Notes: generated by a model not told the origin, from the letters alone. Positions 27,729-36,199 are shown, counted from the stretch's first letter. The stretch is 64,000 bases of DNA from Sediminicola luteus (GCF_002514735.1 NZ_KZ300477.1:311879-375878); one strand, 5' to 3'. Program-made: numbers and translations.

Positions 27729-28184
27729 CTAACCTAAGTTGTCACTGGCAAACCATTCGGCATACGAACTATCGGTTTCTTGTAGCCTTAGGCTGAACAA
27801 TTGGATGTTTTCGGGTAATCGTTTGGCTATTTTTTGGGCAAAATCAATCACCATATTCTCTGAGGTAGGTTGGTAATCGGCCAAAATAACCTGATGCCCA
27901 CGTTGCTGAAGCTCTTGGGCCAGTTCAATATGCGGCGTATGTTTGTTAAAGACCGTGGCATGATCGAACACATCTACCACTTCTTCCTTCACGATTTTTT
28001 TTAGATCGCCAAAATCGATGACCATACCCAGTTTTACATGCTGGGTATCAGAAATGGGTGTACCGATTACGGTTACCGAAAGTTTATAGGAATGCCCATG
28101 TACATTACGGCATTTACCATCGTAGCCATATAAGGCATGTCCGGTTTCAAAACTAAATTGTTTGGTAATTCGAATGCGATCCAT
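27729..28184 (-). CDS. queD: 6-carboxytetrahydropterin synthase / 6-pyruvoyl-tetrahydropterin synthase family
   Basis: 151 residues. Zinc ligands are in SFETGHALYGYDG and CRNVHGHSYKLSV; Cys-Arg-Asn before His-Gly-His is the family's catalytic cysteine region. Acidic and histidine residues of the proton relay are in VIDFGDLKK and VFDHATVFN. The C-terminal LQETDSSYAEW carries the substrate-binding glutamate. The enzyme makes 6-carboxy-5,6,7,8-tetrahydropterin for queuosine/7-deazaguanine synthesis, if the QueD role holds; other queuosine genes are not here. Confidence 0.9.
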   Translation of the reverse strand: MDRIRITKQFSFETGHALYGYDGKCRNVHGHSYKLSVTVIGTPISDTQHVKLGMVIDFGDLKKIVKEEVVDVFDHATVFNKHTPHIELAQELQQRGHQVILADYQPTSENMVIDFAQKIAKRLPENIQLFSLRLQETDSSYAEWFASDNLG

Positions 28185-28346
28185 GACACTGGTTTAGGGG
28201 ACAAAGATACCATCAATTTCAATGTGGTCGAGGTTCTTCTACTACAATGAATGCTATATAGGTTAGAGCCTTTATGAAAGAGGGGATTTTACAATCCTTC
28301 TACACAACCTTTTTATGCCATAAAGCCCTAAAGGAATGCAGTCTAA

Positions 28347-28460
28347 CTATCTTTTAAACTTACGTCTCGTACGTACACGGTTTATAAAGTATATCACTAC
28401 TACGAATAGCGCCAAGATAGGAAACACCAAATCTCCATTTAAAAAAGAAAGTACATCCAT
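28347..28460 (-). CDS. 37-residue single-helix membrane protein
   Basis: ATG 28460 to TAG at 28347, 37 residues. Its sequence begins MDVLSFLNGDLVFPILALF and continues as a hydrophobic helix (about residues 11-26), then ends in a positively charged tail (NRVRTRRKFKR) that would stay in the cytoplasm. The sharp division into helix and basic tail and the position between two real genes on the same strand argue that it is a true gene. Function unknown. Confidence 0.6.
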   Translation of the reverse strand: MDVLSFLNGDLVFPILALFVVVIYFINRVRTRRKFKR

Positions 28461-28499
28461 TACTTAAGAATTTTCCTTCTAACGCTAAGTCGTAAGGGT

Positions 28500-28976
28500 T
28501 TATTGTTTCTTAACAAACAGGGCCACCACGGCCCCGGTTACCATGCCCATGCACAGTCCGCCCAAACCAGCTTGGATCATATAACTGTTCAGGTTAAAAT
28601 AGGCCTCGGCGTTTTCTTTGGTGGTTTTTCCGTTCTCAAGTGCCATTTGAATGCCATTGTCGAAATAGTCGGGTGAAATATAGGTGTGTATTATGTATTG
28701 TACCAGCGGACTAAGGATAGCGATTAAAACCGATAAGATGATCCCACTGACAAAGCCCTGCTTCCATTCCATTTTACCGCCCAAATCGGTTTCACGTTTA
28801 TCGCGTAGGGCAAAAAAGTAAACGATTAAGGCCGGTATTCCGAACCACAGGGTATTTAGGGCATGTTTGGCTATTTTTTCATCGTGCCAGCCCCATGTTT
28901 TCTCCAAGTACATCCACCCCAACATAACCACGGAAAAAATCAAAGACCATTTAAACTCCGTCCTAAAATTCTTCAT
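28500..28976 (-). CDS. DUF4199 family membrane protein
   Basis: 158 residues with four hydrophobic segments (about 10-25, 44-58, 75-93, 132-154). The family fingerprint is the pattern 'GMxxAxAxxYFNxxxYxxQxxxxGLxxGxVxGAxxALF', seen here as KENAEAYFNLNSYMIQAGLG followed by GMVTGAVVALFVKK. Function unknown; such proteins sit in the inner membrane and are often next to cell-envelope genes. It is divergent from the SDR gene. Confidence 0.85.
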   Translation of the reverse strand: MKNFRTEFKWSLIFSVVMLGWMYLEKTWGWHDEKIAKHALNTLWFGIPALIVYFFALRDKRETDLGGKMEWKQGFVSGIILSVLIAILSPLVQYIIHTYISPDYFDNGIQMALENGKTTKENAEAYFNLNSYMIQAGLGGLCMGMVTGAVVALFVKKQ

Positions 28977-29055
28977 ATACTTTATTTACCCTTCAAAAGT
29001 ACTAAATGTGTCCTAACCTAAAGAAAACAACTGTGGAAGTAGGTCTTAGATTTTA

Positions 29056-29106
29056 TTTGGAATGTTCGTTCTGTTATTTGTATTTTTGTTTCAGAACATT
29101 CATTCC
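29056..29106 (+). promoter_or_regulatory. SDR promoter with two operators of the downstream TetR
   Basis: TTTG (29056-29059), 21-base spacer, -7 element TATTTTTG (29081-29088). Operator copies: GGAATGTTCGTTCTG (29059-29073) in the spacer and, inverted, CAGAACATTCATTCC (29092-29106) over the start site. Both share the form GGAAYGnnnGTTCYG with a third copy in front of the tetR-like gene (one position differs in the inverted copy, which reads GGAATGAATGTTCTG). Confidence 0.65.
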
Positions 29107-29119
29107 AAAACAAAACATC

Positions 29120-29875
29120 ATGAAAGCATCAGACAAAAAAGTAGCCGTAATAACAGGAGGAAATAGTGGAATAGGTTATGCCACGGCCAAGCTTTTAAAA
29201 GAAGAAGGGACCCAAGTGATCATAAGCGGCCGAAATGCCGAAAAAGTGGAAAAAGCGGCCCAAGAACTAGGTATAGTCGGTATTACCGCCGATGTATCAA
29301 AGCTATCGGACATCGATGCCTTGGTCCGTAAGGTTGAAAACACCTATTCAGGAATTGACCTACTCTTTGTAAATGCAGGTGTCTTTACACCTACACCGAT
29401 CGGGGGATTGACGGAAAAGCTGTTCCAGACCCATATGGATATCAATTTTAGAGGCGCGGTTTTTACCATTGAAAAGTTTCTGCCGTTGCTCAACACAGGG
29501 GCGAGCATAATTAACGTGTCCTCGATCAGTGCCTACACCGGCATTCCCAACCTAGGTATTTATGCCGCGACCAAAGCTGCCTTAAATTCGTATACCCGAA
29601 CCGCAGCTATAGAATTAGCGCCACGGAACATTCGGGTTAACGCCATAAGTCCTGGGCCAATTTCTACTCCCATTTACGAAAAAACCGGTATGAGTGAAGA
29701 ACAGATAGAAGGTATGGCCCAGAACATGGGGGCACAGGTTCCCTTAAAACGTTTCGGGTCTCCGGAAGATGTAGCTCATTTGGTCAGTTTCCTTGCCTCT
29801 GACAAAGCCAGTTTCATTACCGGAAGTGAATATATTATCGATGGCGGAATACATATTAATACGGTATTGTCCTAA
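29120..29875 (+). CDS. Short-chain dehydrogenase/reductase
   Basis: 251 residues from ATG 29120 (the frame is open upstream, but the operator region precludes an earlier start). NAD(P)-binding motif TGGNSGIG at residues 12-19, the NAG motif in LLFVNAGVF, serine in NVSSISAYTG and catalytic Tyr148-xxx-Lys152. Ends SFITGSEYIIDGGIH. A classical SDR with unknown substrate; because it is paired with a TetR regulator, it probably responds to, and reduces, a toxic carbonyl or quinone (inference). Ends at a strong hairpin that also lies at the tetR start. Confidence 0.9.
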   Translation: MKASDKKVAVITGGNSGIGYATAKLLKEEGTQVIISGRNAEKVEKAAQELGIVGITADVSKLSDIDALVRKVENTYSGIDLLFVNAGVFTPTPIGGLTEKLFQTHMDINFRGAVFTIEKFLPLLNTGASIINVSSISAYTGIPNLGIYAATKAALNSYTRTAAIELAPRNIRVNAISPGPISTPIYEKTGMSEEQIEGMAQNMGAQVPLKRFGSPEDVAHLVSFLASDKASFITGSEYIIDGGIHINTVLS

Positions 29876-29889
29876 ATCGGAAAGTGGAT

Positions 29890-29942
29890 TTTGGAACGTA
29901 AGTTCCGTTTGGTTACTTTTGGGGGCAAAAGCCCCCTTTTTT
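29890..29942 (+). promoter_or_regulatory. tetR promoter and operator overlapping the SDR terminator
   Basis: TTTG at 29890-29893, 20-base spacer, TACTTTTG at 29914-29921. The spacer holds the operator GGAACGTAAGTTCCG (29893-29907). Directly after it, GGGGGC AAAA GCCCCC TTTTTT (29921-29942) is an intrinsic terminator for the SDR mRNA. The expected start site (about 29927-29929) falls in the hairpin loop, so the tetR transcript begins past half of the stem and escapes termination. Its leader would be only about 14 bases. Confidence 0.65.
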
Positions 29943-30524
29943 ATGCCTAGGGTTAAACAATTCCGCAAAGAAGATGTACTCGATAAAGCTATTTCCCTGT
30001 TTTGGAAACAAGGATTCCACGCCACCTCCGTTCAGGAATTGGTCACGCATTTAGGCATCAATAGGGCCAGCTTGTACAATACTTTTGGCGATAAGGAACA
30101 ACTATTTATCCAAGCCTTGGATCGGTATAGGGAAAAGAACCTGGCCCGAATAAGGACCATATTGTTTTCCCATGGCGATATTCGGAAAGGATTTAAATCG
30201 TTTTTTGAACGAACCCTAAAATCCGCTTTGTCACATTCCGAGGCCAAAGGATGTTTTATCGTAAACAGTAGTACGGAACTATTGCCCGGAAACGAAGCTA
30301 TGCAATCTTTCTTTCAACGGAATAAATCGGACTTTGAGGCCTTATTCCTTGAATATTTGGAAAAAGGGGAAGCTGAGGGGCAATTCGGTTCAGGTAAAGA
30401 TCTAACCGCTTTGGCCGCATTACTGTTTACCCTTCAAAACGGAATTCAGGTAGTGGGTAAAGTGACTGAAGACGAGGCGGCACTTATGCAAAATGTACAT
30501 ACCACATTGGACTTACTTGACTAG
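29943..30524 (+). CDS. TetR/AcrR family transcriptional regulator
   Basis: 193 residues from ATG 29943. The N-terminal helix-turn-helix spans VLDKAISLFWKQGFHATSVQ and VTHLGINRASLYNTFGDKEQLF. The C-terminal effector-binding domain resembles the YxaF/NemR group (SEAKGCFIVNSSTELLPG), which often senses quinones or aldehydes. It probably represses the SDR gene and itself through the three repeated operators. The start follows the terminator T-run without a gap. The last four bases overlap the convergent membrane protein gene. Confidence 0.9.
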   Translation: MPRVKQFRKEDVLDKAISLFWKQGFHATSVQELVTHLGINRASLYNTFGDKEQLFIQALDRYREKNLARIRTILFSHGDIRKGFKSFFERTLKSALSHSEAKGCFIVNSSTELLPGNEAMQSFFQRNKSDFEALFLEYLEKGEAEGQFGSGKDLTALAALLFTLQNGIQVVGKVTEDEAALMQNVHTTLDLLD

Positions 30525-31051
30525 GGTTTACGCTCAACCCATTGGGCCAGACGCTGATAATTGGTCAGTATCAGAAAACCGAACAAACTGGCCAAACCAC
30601 TTATGGCCATAGTCCTATATTCGAATACTTCCTCATCTATAAAAACGGTGTCGTTCTCAAAATAAGTTGGTGCCACGGACTGCTTAAAGGCATCGTAGCA
30701 TTCGTATAAAAAAGTAGGCAGGTTGTTCACCAACAAAAGTCCGCCCACAATCAGCAAGGCAATGTAGAGCCCTTTGCGTTTATCCAATCCGCCCAGGTCA
30801 ATATGCTGCTCATCAAAACCTTTTTCCAGTCGCAACCAGCGTATGATACGGTCGGTCTGGAACAATAACACATAGGTAATACCCAGCAATAACAAGACAA
30901 ACACCGTGTTCAACACCATGCCCATCGTAAAGAAACCATGGGTATACCTAAAAACAGGGATTAAGGTAAAAAGACCTTCAATGGCACAGAACAGGCCCAT
31001 GGTCTTGATAAGGATACGGAACAAATCGGTTTTGGTCATAGTGTTGGTCAT
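30521..31051 (-). CDS. Integral membrane protein of unknown function
   Basis: 176 residues from ATG 31051 (MTNTMTKTDLFRILIK; 31039 is an alternative). Four hydrophobic segments: about residues 11-31, 41-63, 91-109 and 149-167. The loop ENDTVFIDEEVFEYR is acidic and probably outside the helices. No family is recognised; the plan of four helices without charged centres is like the small uncharacterised membrane proteins of flavobacteria. It is convergent with the tetR-like gene. Confidence 0.65.
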   Translation of the reverse strand: MTNTMTKTDLFRILIKTMGLFCAIEGLFTLIPVFRYTHGFFTMGMVLNTVFVLLLLGITYVLLFQTDRIIRWLRLEKGFDEQHIDLGGLDKRKGLYIALLIVGGLLLVNNLPTFLYECYDAFKQSVAPTYFENDTVFIDEEVFEYRTMAISGLASLFGFLILTNYQRLAQWVERKP

Positions 31052-31161
31052 GAAGGTACTACTACCTATGAAACTAACGATTAATTCACAGAAAGCATAT
31101 AAAAAACCCGGAAAAGTCTCAAAAACCAATGGGTCATTGATCTAATCCCGCTTAAAAACAA

Positions 31162-31929
31162 CTATTTAGAAAACTTGGCCAAGGCCTTTTTGGTAAACTC
31201 CGACAGTACCAGTCGGCCCGACATTTCGGCCCTTTCCAACAAAAGGCGGTCCCAGTTTTCGGTACCTTCCCAAAGTACCTGTTTCATGGCGGCCAAGGCT
31301 TCCGGATTATAACTGGACAACTTTTCGGTAAAGAACAAAACTTCCTTATCCAAGCTTTCCACGTCTGGTAGCACTTTGGCCATAAGTCCTTTTTCTTGTG
31401 CCCAATAGGCCGATTTCCATTCGGTGGGGGACAAACTAAGCTCGGCCAAACCGGCCTTGCCCACCTTACGTTCTACCGCAGGGGCAATTACCAAAGGGCC
31501 AATCCCTATGGTTAGTTCCGATAAGCGTATCGATGCCCCCTCCGTGGCCATTACATAATCGCAAGCAGCTAAAAGTCCTACCCCACCTCCAACAGATTTA
31601 CCCTGCACACGGGCCACAATGGGTTGCGGACATAACCGCATGGCGTTTATTACATGGGCAAAACCACTAAAAAAGGTAGTTCCCTCCTCTAAATTCGAAA
31701 CCGCCACCAACTCATCAAAAGAAGCACCGGCACAAAAAGCACGCTCCCCTTCCGATTTTAAAACGATTACGCTTACCTCATCATTCTTGGCTAAGTCTTG
31801 CAATGCCCGGGTAAGCCGTTGCAAGAGTTCGGCCGTAAAGGAATTGGATGCCGGATGTCCGAATTCTAACGTAGCAATACCATTTTGAATATGGGTATAC
31901 AAACTTCCGTTGGTGCGTGTTGTAGCCAT
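31162..31929 (-). CDS. Enoyl-CoA hydratase/isomerase family protein
   Basis: 255 residues. Crotonase fold: IQNGIATLEFGHPASNSFTA near the start, the oxyanion-hole pair in ERAFCAGASFDEL and GKSVGGGVGLLAACDYVMAT, and IRLSELTIGIGPLVIAP. A catalytic glutamate typical of hydratases is not clearly present at the second usual site (GPLVIAPAVE instead of GxxGG), so isomerase or other crotonase chemistry is possible; fatty-acid or aromatic-acid degradation are candidates. Monocistronic. Confidence 0.88.
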   Translation of the reverse strand: MATTRTNGSLYTHIQNGIATLEFGHPASNSFTAELLQRLTRALQDLAKNDEVSVIVLKSEGERAFCAGASFDELVAVSNLEEGTTFFSGFAHVINAMRLCPQPIVARVQGKSVGGGVGLLAACDYVMATEGASIRLSELTIGIGPLVIAPAVERKVGKAGLAELSLSPTEWKSAYWAQEKGLMAKVLPDVESLDKEVLFFTEKLSSYNPEALAAMKQVLWEGTENWDRLLLERAEMSGRLVLSEFTKKALAKFSK

Positions 31930-32011
31930 GGTTTATGTTTTATCCAAAAATACAGCAAATAGAAAAACCGCGGTAAATTGCGTAACTTTTGTTGCTACGG
32001 AAACCCCTGCC

Positions 32012-32539
32012 ATGCATAAAAAACAGCTGAAATATAGTAGCAAATTCACAGATGGCGAACTGCTATACCCCAATGGCTATTTTTTTAAACCATCGCTTCT
32101 TCATAAAACCAACAAAATAGCTTCGGCCCACATTACCCAAGTAAACTTACATACTTACCCACCCTCATTGGTTCGCAATCATCAAGAAGTACTATTTGTA
32201 CTCCCCGACGCAAAAAGGGAGCTAGAGAAATTCGCTAAAGATCATAGCATACCCATAGTGGAACGTACGGATATTTGGGAATTATTATGTAGACCTTATT
32301 TAGATACGGAACTGAGTGCGGAAGAACATCAACAAGACCTAAGGCTACTCGAACAAAATGGCTTCGATAACCATGAAGTGACCAGCATCAGAAAAAGAAT
32401 CCGTAAAACCATGTGGCTGAATTACTTCGTTTGGGAGTGGACCTACTTGGGCTTGTTCGATTACCTAAGCTGGACATTTTTAAATTCCAAAAAATACAAT
32501 TGGGCCATGGAAATCGCCCTTCGGAATTATAGGAGGTAA
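32012..32539 (+). CDS. Cytoplasmic protein of unknown function
   Basis: 175 residues from ATG 32012; the frame extends to 31910 but would overlap the divergent hydratase gene. It contains ELLYPNGYFFKPSLLHKTNK, PPSLVRNHQEVLFVLPDAKR and a helical C-terminal part (EVTSIRKRIRKTMWLNYFVW, then EWTYLGLFDYLSWTFLN). The second part looks like a membrane-touching amphipathic region. I recognise no named family. Confidence 0.65.
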   Translation: MHKKQLKYSSKFTDGELLYPNGYFFKPSLLHKTNKIASAHITQVNLHTYPPSLVRNHQEVLFVLPDAKRELEKFAKDHSIPIVERTDIWELLCRPYLDTELSAEEHQQDLRLLEQNGFDNHEVTSIRKRIRKTMWLNYFVWEWTYLGLFDYLSWTFLNSKKYNWAMEIALRNYRR

Positions 32540-32665
32540 CACCCAAACTTGTTCTAGTGCGCTAAGCCAGGCTTGTAAGAATGTGTAAGGTTGTACCTGT
32601 TAAATACCGTTTATCGATAAAAATTATTACATTGAGCTTCGGAACCCATGCTGAAGACCCTGATA

Positions 32666-33223
32666 ATGAGCGAAGTAATACGTAGTTTTAGGAATGAGAT
32701 TTGGAAAGATGTAGTATTTGACGACAAGATTTCCGAAAGATGTAAGTACAAGATATCTAGCTACGGACGTGTTTTAAATTGCTGTGGCGACAACCCCTAT
32801 TTACTGAAAAAAATGGTGATGCAGGGCTATACCTATATTCCCCTGCGCCAAAAAACGGGTAAATCTACGGCTCGTTATATTCACCGTGTGGTAGCCCAAC
32901 ATTTCTTAGAGCAAAAGGAAGGGGATCGGTTTGTAATCCACCTCAACTACGATAAGACCGATAACCGGGTAGAAAACCTAAAATGGGCCACCAAAAGGGA
33001 AAAGGAAGTCCATCAGTTTACAGGCCCCACTCATTTAAACAGGCCCCGAAGGGTAACCTATTCCAAGCTCACCGAAACCAAGGTAAAACTCATCAAGCGA
33101 AAGATCAACGACCCCAACCGCAAGACTAGGATGAAAATGATCGCGAAGCAATTCGGTATTTCGGAAATGCAATTATATCGTATAAAATCGGGTGAAAACT
33201 GGGGTTCTGTAGACCCGTATTAA
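32666..33223 (+). CDS. HNH endonuclease-like protein with NUMOD4 and helix-turn-helix
   Basis: 185 residues from ATG 32666 (an upstream ATG at 32648 is possible). The NUMOD4 motif IWKDVVFDDKISERCKYKIS and SSYGRVLN opens the protein; HNH-type residues are in YIHRVVAQHF and VIHLNYDKTDNRVENLKWAT. The C-terminus has a helix-turn-helix (MIAKQFGISEMQLYRIKSGE). This is the layout of phage and intron homing endonucleases. It is free-standing here: no intron, phage or other mobile genes adjoin it, so it may be a domesticated or independent selfish gene. Confidence 0.8.
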   Translation: MSEVIRSFRNEIWKDVVFDDKISERCKYKISSYGRVLNCCGDNPYLLKKMVMQGYTYIPLRQKTGKSTARYIHRVVAQHFLEQKEGDRFVIHLNYDKTDNRVENLKWATKREKEVHQFTGPTHLNRPRRVTYSKLTETKVKLIKRKINDPNRKTRMKMIAKQFGISEMQLYRIKSGENWGSVDPY

Positions 33224-33310
33224 TCATATCCTGTTTTTACTACTCCGTTTTGAAGCACTTGCAAACCAAAGGTGACATTCCTTTGTATGTATGAGGCAAT
33301 CGACCTTAGG

Positions 33311-34633
33311 TTAACTTCTCGCAAACATTACCCGAAACCTATACCAAAGCGAAAAACTCCGCAAGGCCATCCAGACCAAAAAAGCCACCCAGATACCTTG
33401 TAAACCCCAATGCAGGTATTTGCCCAGATACAGCGTAGGTATAAATCCTAAGAAAGTCGCCACCAGCAATACATTACGCAAGTATTTCATTTGCCCCATA
33501 CCTTTAAAAAGTCCGTCGAACACAAAAGCCAAGGCATTAATGGGCAAGGCCCAAATTACCCACGGAAATATAGCATAGAAGGTCTGCAAAACCACCACAT
33601 CTTTGGTAAACAAAGTACCTATGGGTTTATAAGCTATTAGTCCGCCTATCAACAAAACCAAACTAATTATTTGGGCATAACCGTTTACATATTTGGCCAA
33701 TTTCCAAAGTCCTTTTTTATCATCTGCCCCATAAAGTCGCCCCCCCATACTATTGCCCGCAGCCGAATAACCATCAATAAAAAATGCGGCCAGCAACCAC
33801 AAATTAATGGCAATGGTATGGGCGCCAATATAGCGATCACCCAAAGCGGTAGCTTCACGTACGGCCAACATTAAGGCTATATTTAAGGAGAGCGTACGTA
33901 CAAAAAGGTTAAGGCTCATACCGATCAACCTCCGCATTTCTGGATGTATCGGAAAACGTAACTTTAAAGAAATAGGCGACTTGATCCACAACAATACAAA
34001 AGCCATAATAGCCATAACCGCTTGGGCGATCAAGCTTGCCCAAGCAGCCCCTTCTAAATACATGGGTTGTATAAACCCTTCAAGACCATAGACCAATAAA
34101 AAATCGAGGCCTATGTTAAGTAAGGCCCCTACCAAAGCGACCAACATGGGCCAGAACGTATTCTGTAAACCCCTGAAAATGCCAAAAATAGCAAAGGTGA
34201 ACAAGGTTAAAGGTAACCCCCATACCCGAATGGAATAATACGAGACACAATATTGCAAAATGGTACCCGAGGCTTCCATAAGTTCGAAAATAGGCTGGGC
34301 AAAAAAGAGGGTAATTATCAGTAATACTATACTTAGGCCCACATTAAAAAATATGGCCTGCCCCGGCAAAGCACCTATTTCGTTGAGTTTACCCGCACCT
34401 AAATACTGAGAGACCAAGGCCGAAATAGCCGAACGCGTTTGACCAAGCACCCAAACCAACATGGAAATGAACGAACCCACGATACCGGCTGCGGCCAAAG
34501 ATTCGAGGCCGTTTACCGGAATATTCCCCACTACGGCCGTATCTGTTATAGACAGTAAGGGTTCGGCAATACCTGCCAAGGTAGCCGGAATGGCCAAGCG
34601 GTTGATACTTTTAAAGTTTATGGATTGCGCCAT
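33311..34633 (-). CDS. MATE family efflux transporter
   Basis: 440 residues, about 12 transmembrane helices. Characteristic are INRLAIPATLAGIAEPLLSI with TDTAVVGN, LGQTRSAISALVSQYLGAGK in the first half, and SLNLFVRTLSLNIALMLAVR and DGYSAAGNSMGGRLYGADDK in the second. It exports drugs or metabolites in exchange for Na+ or H+ at the inner membrane. Its stop is well separated from the upstream HNH gene; three bases separate its start from the stop of the GNAT gene on the same strand, so the two form an operon. Confidence 0.92.
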   Translation of the reverse strand: MAQSINFKSINRLAIPATLAGIAEPLLSITDTAVVGNIPVNGLESLAAAGIVGSFISMLVWVLGQTRSAISALVSQYLGAGKLNEIGALPGQAIFFNVGLSIVLLIITLFFAQPIFELMEASGTILQYCVSYYSIRVWGLPLTLFTFAIFGIFRGLQNTFWPMLVALVGALLNIGLDFLLVYGLEGFIQPMYLEGAAWASLIAQAVMAIMAFVLLWIKSPISLKLRFPIHPEMRRLIGMSLNLFVRTLSLNIALMLAVREATALGDRYIGAHTIAINLWLLAAFFIDGYSAAGNSMGGRLYGADDKKGLWKLAKYVNGYAQIISLVLLIGGLIAYKPIGTLFTKDVVVLQTFYAIFPWVIWALPINALAFVFDGLFKGMGQMKYLRNVLLVATFLGFIPTLYLGKYLHWGLQGIWVAFLVWMALRSFSLWYRFRVMFARS

Positions 34634-34636
34634 AGA

Positions 34637-35137
34637 TCAAAAAACCAATTCGTAACAGTGAAAGGGCGCTTCGCTTTGTTTTGGAAAAAAGATATCGCCC
34701 AAGCGCGTATAGCCGCGTTTTTCGTATATGGTATTATTACGCGGATTTTGGCTAAAAGTATCGAGTCGCATAGAAATCCAGCCCCTTTTTCTGGCGGTTT
34801 TCTCAGCAAAATCAAGTAGCTGCCGGGCGTAACCTTTTCCCTGATAATCGGGATGTACCGCCAACCGATGTACATACCCATTCTTACCATTTGGGGTTAA
34901 CCAAGAAATGGTTTTGTATTCGGCATCCATAAAATCGGATACCACCACACAGCCCACCAAAGTTTGGCCTTCATAAAGCGTATACAATTCGTTACGTGCT
35001 ACATCTTTCTCAAAAGCGCTACGAGACGGATAATGGGCATTCCATTGAAAAATGCCCTGTTTTTGCATAAAAAGGGCGCAAGCCTTGGTCATTTCAAGAA
35101 TGGCATCAATTTCCGATAAGTTCGCCAATTGAATCAT
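34637..35137 (-). CDS. GNAT N-acetyltransferase
   Basis: 166 residues. Acetyl-CoA site VHRLAVHPDYQGKGYARQLL (about residues 90-109), preceded by GCVVVSDFMDAEYKTISWL and followed by GWISMRLDTFSQNPRNNTIY plus EKRGYTRLGD. A cytoplasmic acetyltransferase with unknown acceptor. It is upstream of the MATE exporter gene in one operon (3-base gap). Together they might modify and expel one compound, which is only an inference from spacing. Confidence 0.9.
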   Translation of the reverse strand: MIQLANLSEIDAILEMTKACALFMQKQGIFQWNAHYPSRSAFEKDVARNELYTLYEGQTLVGCVVVSDFMDAEYKTISWLTPNGKNGYVHRLAVHPDYQGKGYARQLLDFAEKTARKRGWISMRLDTFSQNPRNNTIYEKRGYTRLGDIFFPKQSEAPFHCYELVF

Positions 35138-35241
35138 AAAAGATGTTTTATAAATCGTAAATTTAGGGATAATAAAAGCGTCATATACCGTTATAGGTAA
35201 TGGAACTTATCACAGTTTAAAACCGACTAAATCATAAACAC

Positions 35242-36039
35242 ATGAAAAACATACTGGTACCCATTGGGTCTTCCCCAACTGCTACGAATACCCTTCAATA
35301 CGCTGTTGATTTTGCCCGTGAATTCTCTTCCGATATCTATGTTATGGAAGTTTTGAATATTCGGAACAAAGCGGGAAACCTGGCCAATGTTCATGAAAAA
35401 TTGGAAGAAAGTACCAAAGAAAGGCTAAAAGGTATTATCGAAAGTGTACATACCGAAGGGGTAACGGTTAAAATAGCTACCGCTTCCGGCGATCTTATAG
35501 ATGGCTTAAAGGGCATTGACAAGCAATTGGGTATCGATTTGATCATAATGGCACCTAAAAGTAACGATGTGAACGAGGCTTTTTATTTGGGCGCCACTTC
35601 CGGACGTATTATAAAACGTACCAATATCCCCACATTAATCGTACCCAAAGGCAGTACTTATAAAGCTTTTGGTTCGGTGCTAACCGCTTTTAAATCTGGG
35701 GTATTAAAGCGCAAGAAAATTCTTTTCCCGCTAGAAATAATCAAAGAACGCTTAAACCCGGTCATCAACCTTTTGTTTGTAAAAACACCGGGCTATAGTG
35801 ACGAAGATCTCCGAATTGACCCGGCCTTAATGGACATTAGCTCCAAGATATCCATAACCGAAAATGCCACTACCTATTTAGGGGTAATCGAGCATTTTCA
35901 AGAAAAGCAACCCGATTTACTTTGTGTTTTCCGTAGAAAACGTGGGTTCTTTAGAAAGTTATGGGAGAAGAACAACATTTTAAAATCGGAATTCTATGTA
36001 CCCATTCCGGTTTTGGTACTGAGTGTGAAAAAAGACTAA
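35242..36039 (+). CDS. Universal stress protein, two UspA-type parts
   Basis: 265 residues. The first half (MKNILVPIGSSPTATNTLQY, IDLIIMAPKSNDVNEAFYLG, SGRIIKRTNIPTLIVPK) is a clear UspA domain of about 140 residues with the usual closing valine-proline. The second half is a degenerate copy lacking the nucleotide-binding loop. It is a cytoplasmic protein linked to stress survival. It ends before a strong 12-bp hairpin, and the next element is the tRNA-Ala region, so this is the last gene of the ordinary chromosome stretch. Confidence 0.88.
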   Translation: MKNILVPIGSSPTATNTLQYAVDFAREFSSDIYVMEVLNIRNKAGNLANVHEKLEESTKERLKGIIESVHTEGVTVKIATASGDLIDGLKGIDKQLGIDLIIMAPKSNDVNEAFYLGATSGRIIKRTNIPTLIVPKGSTYKAFGSVLTAFKSGVLKRKKILFPLEIIKERLNPVINLLFVKTPGYSDEDLRIDPALMDISSKISITENATTYLGVIEHFQEKQPDLLCVFRRKRGFFRKLWEKNNILKSEFYVPIPVLVLSVKKD

Positions 36040-36052
36040 TCCCGCAGGGCAG

Positions 36053-36098
36053 AAACACCACGGACGTTAAAGCCAAAAACCTTGATTCCGTGGTGTTT
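36053..36098 (+). terminator. Long hairpin after the universal stress gene
   Basis: AAACACCACGGA (36053-36064) is a perfect 12-bp match to TCCGTGGTGTTT (36087-36098). The loop is 22 bases and only a weak T-run follows, so termination is likely but not certain. Confidence 0.65.
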
Positions 36099-36153
36099 AA
36101 CCTAAGTAGTTCAAATCGATAGACGAAGACCTATTTATTTTTTCGTAAAACCT

Positions 36154-36184
36154 TTTGCATTTTTGGCAAAAAGCAGTTTCTTTG
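36154..36184 (+). promoter_or_regulatory. Promoter in front of the tRNA-Ala region
   Basis: TTTG at 36154-36157, a 19-base spacer and TTTCTTTG at 36177-36184, one base off the TAnnTTTG consensus. The start site would fall at about 36190, ten bases before the broken tRNA copy, so this promoter probably served the original tRNA gene and now drives both copies. Confidence 0.5.
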
Positions 36185-36199
36185 CATCACCAAAAAATA

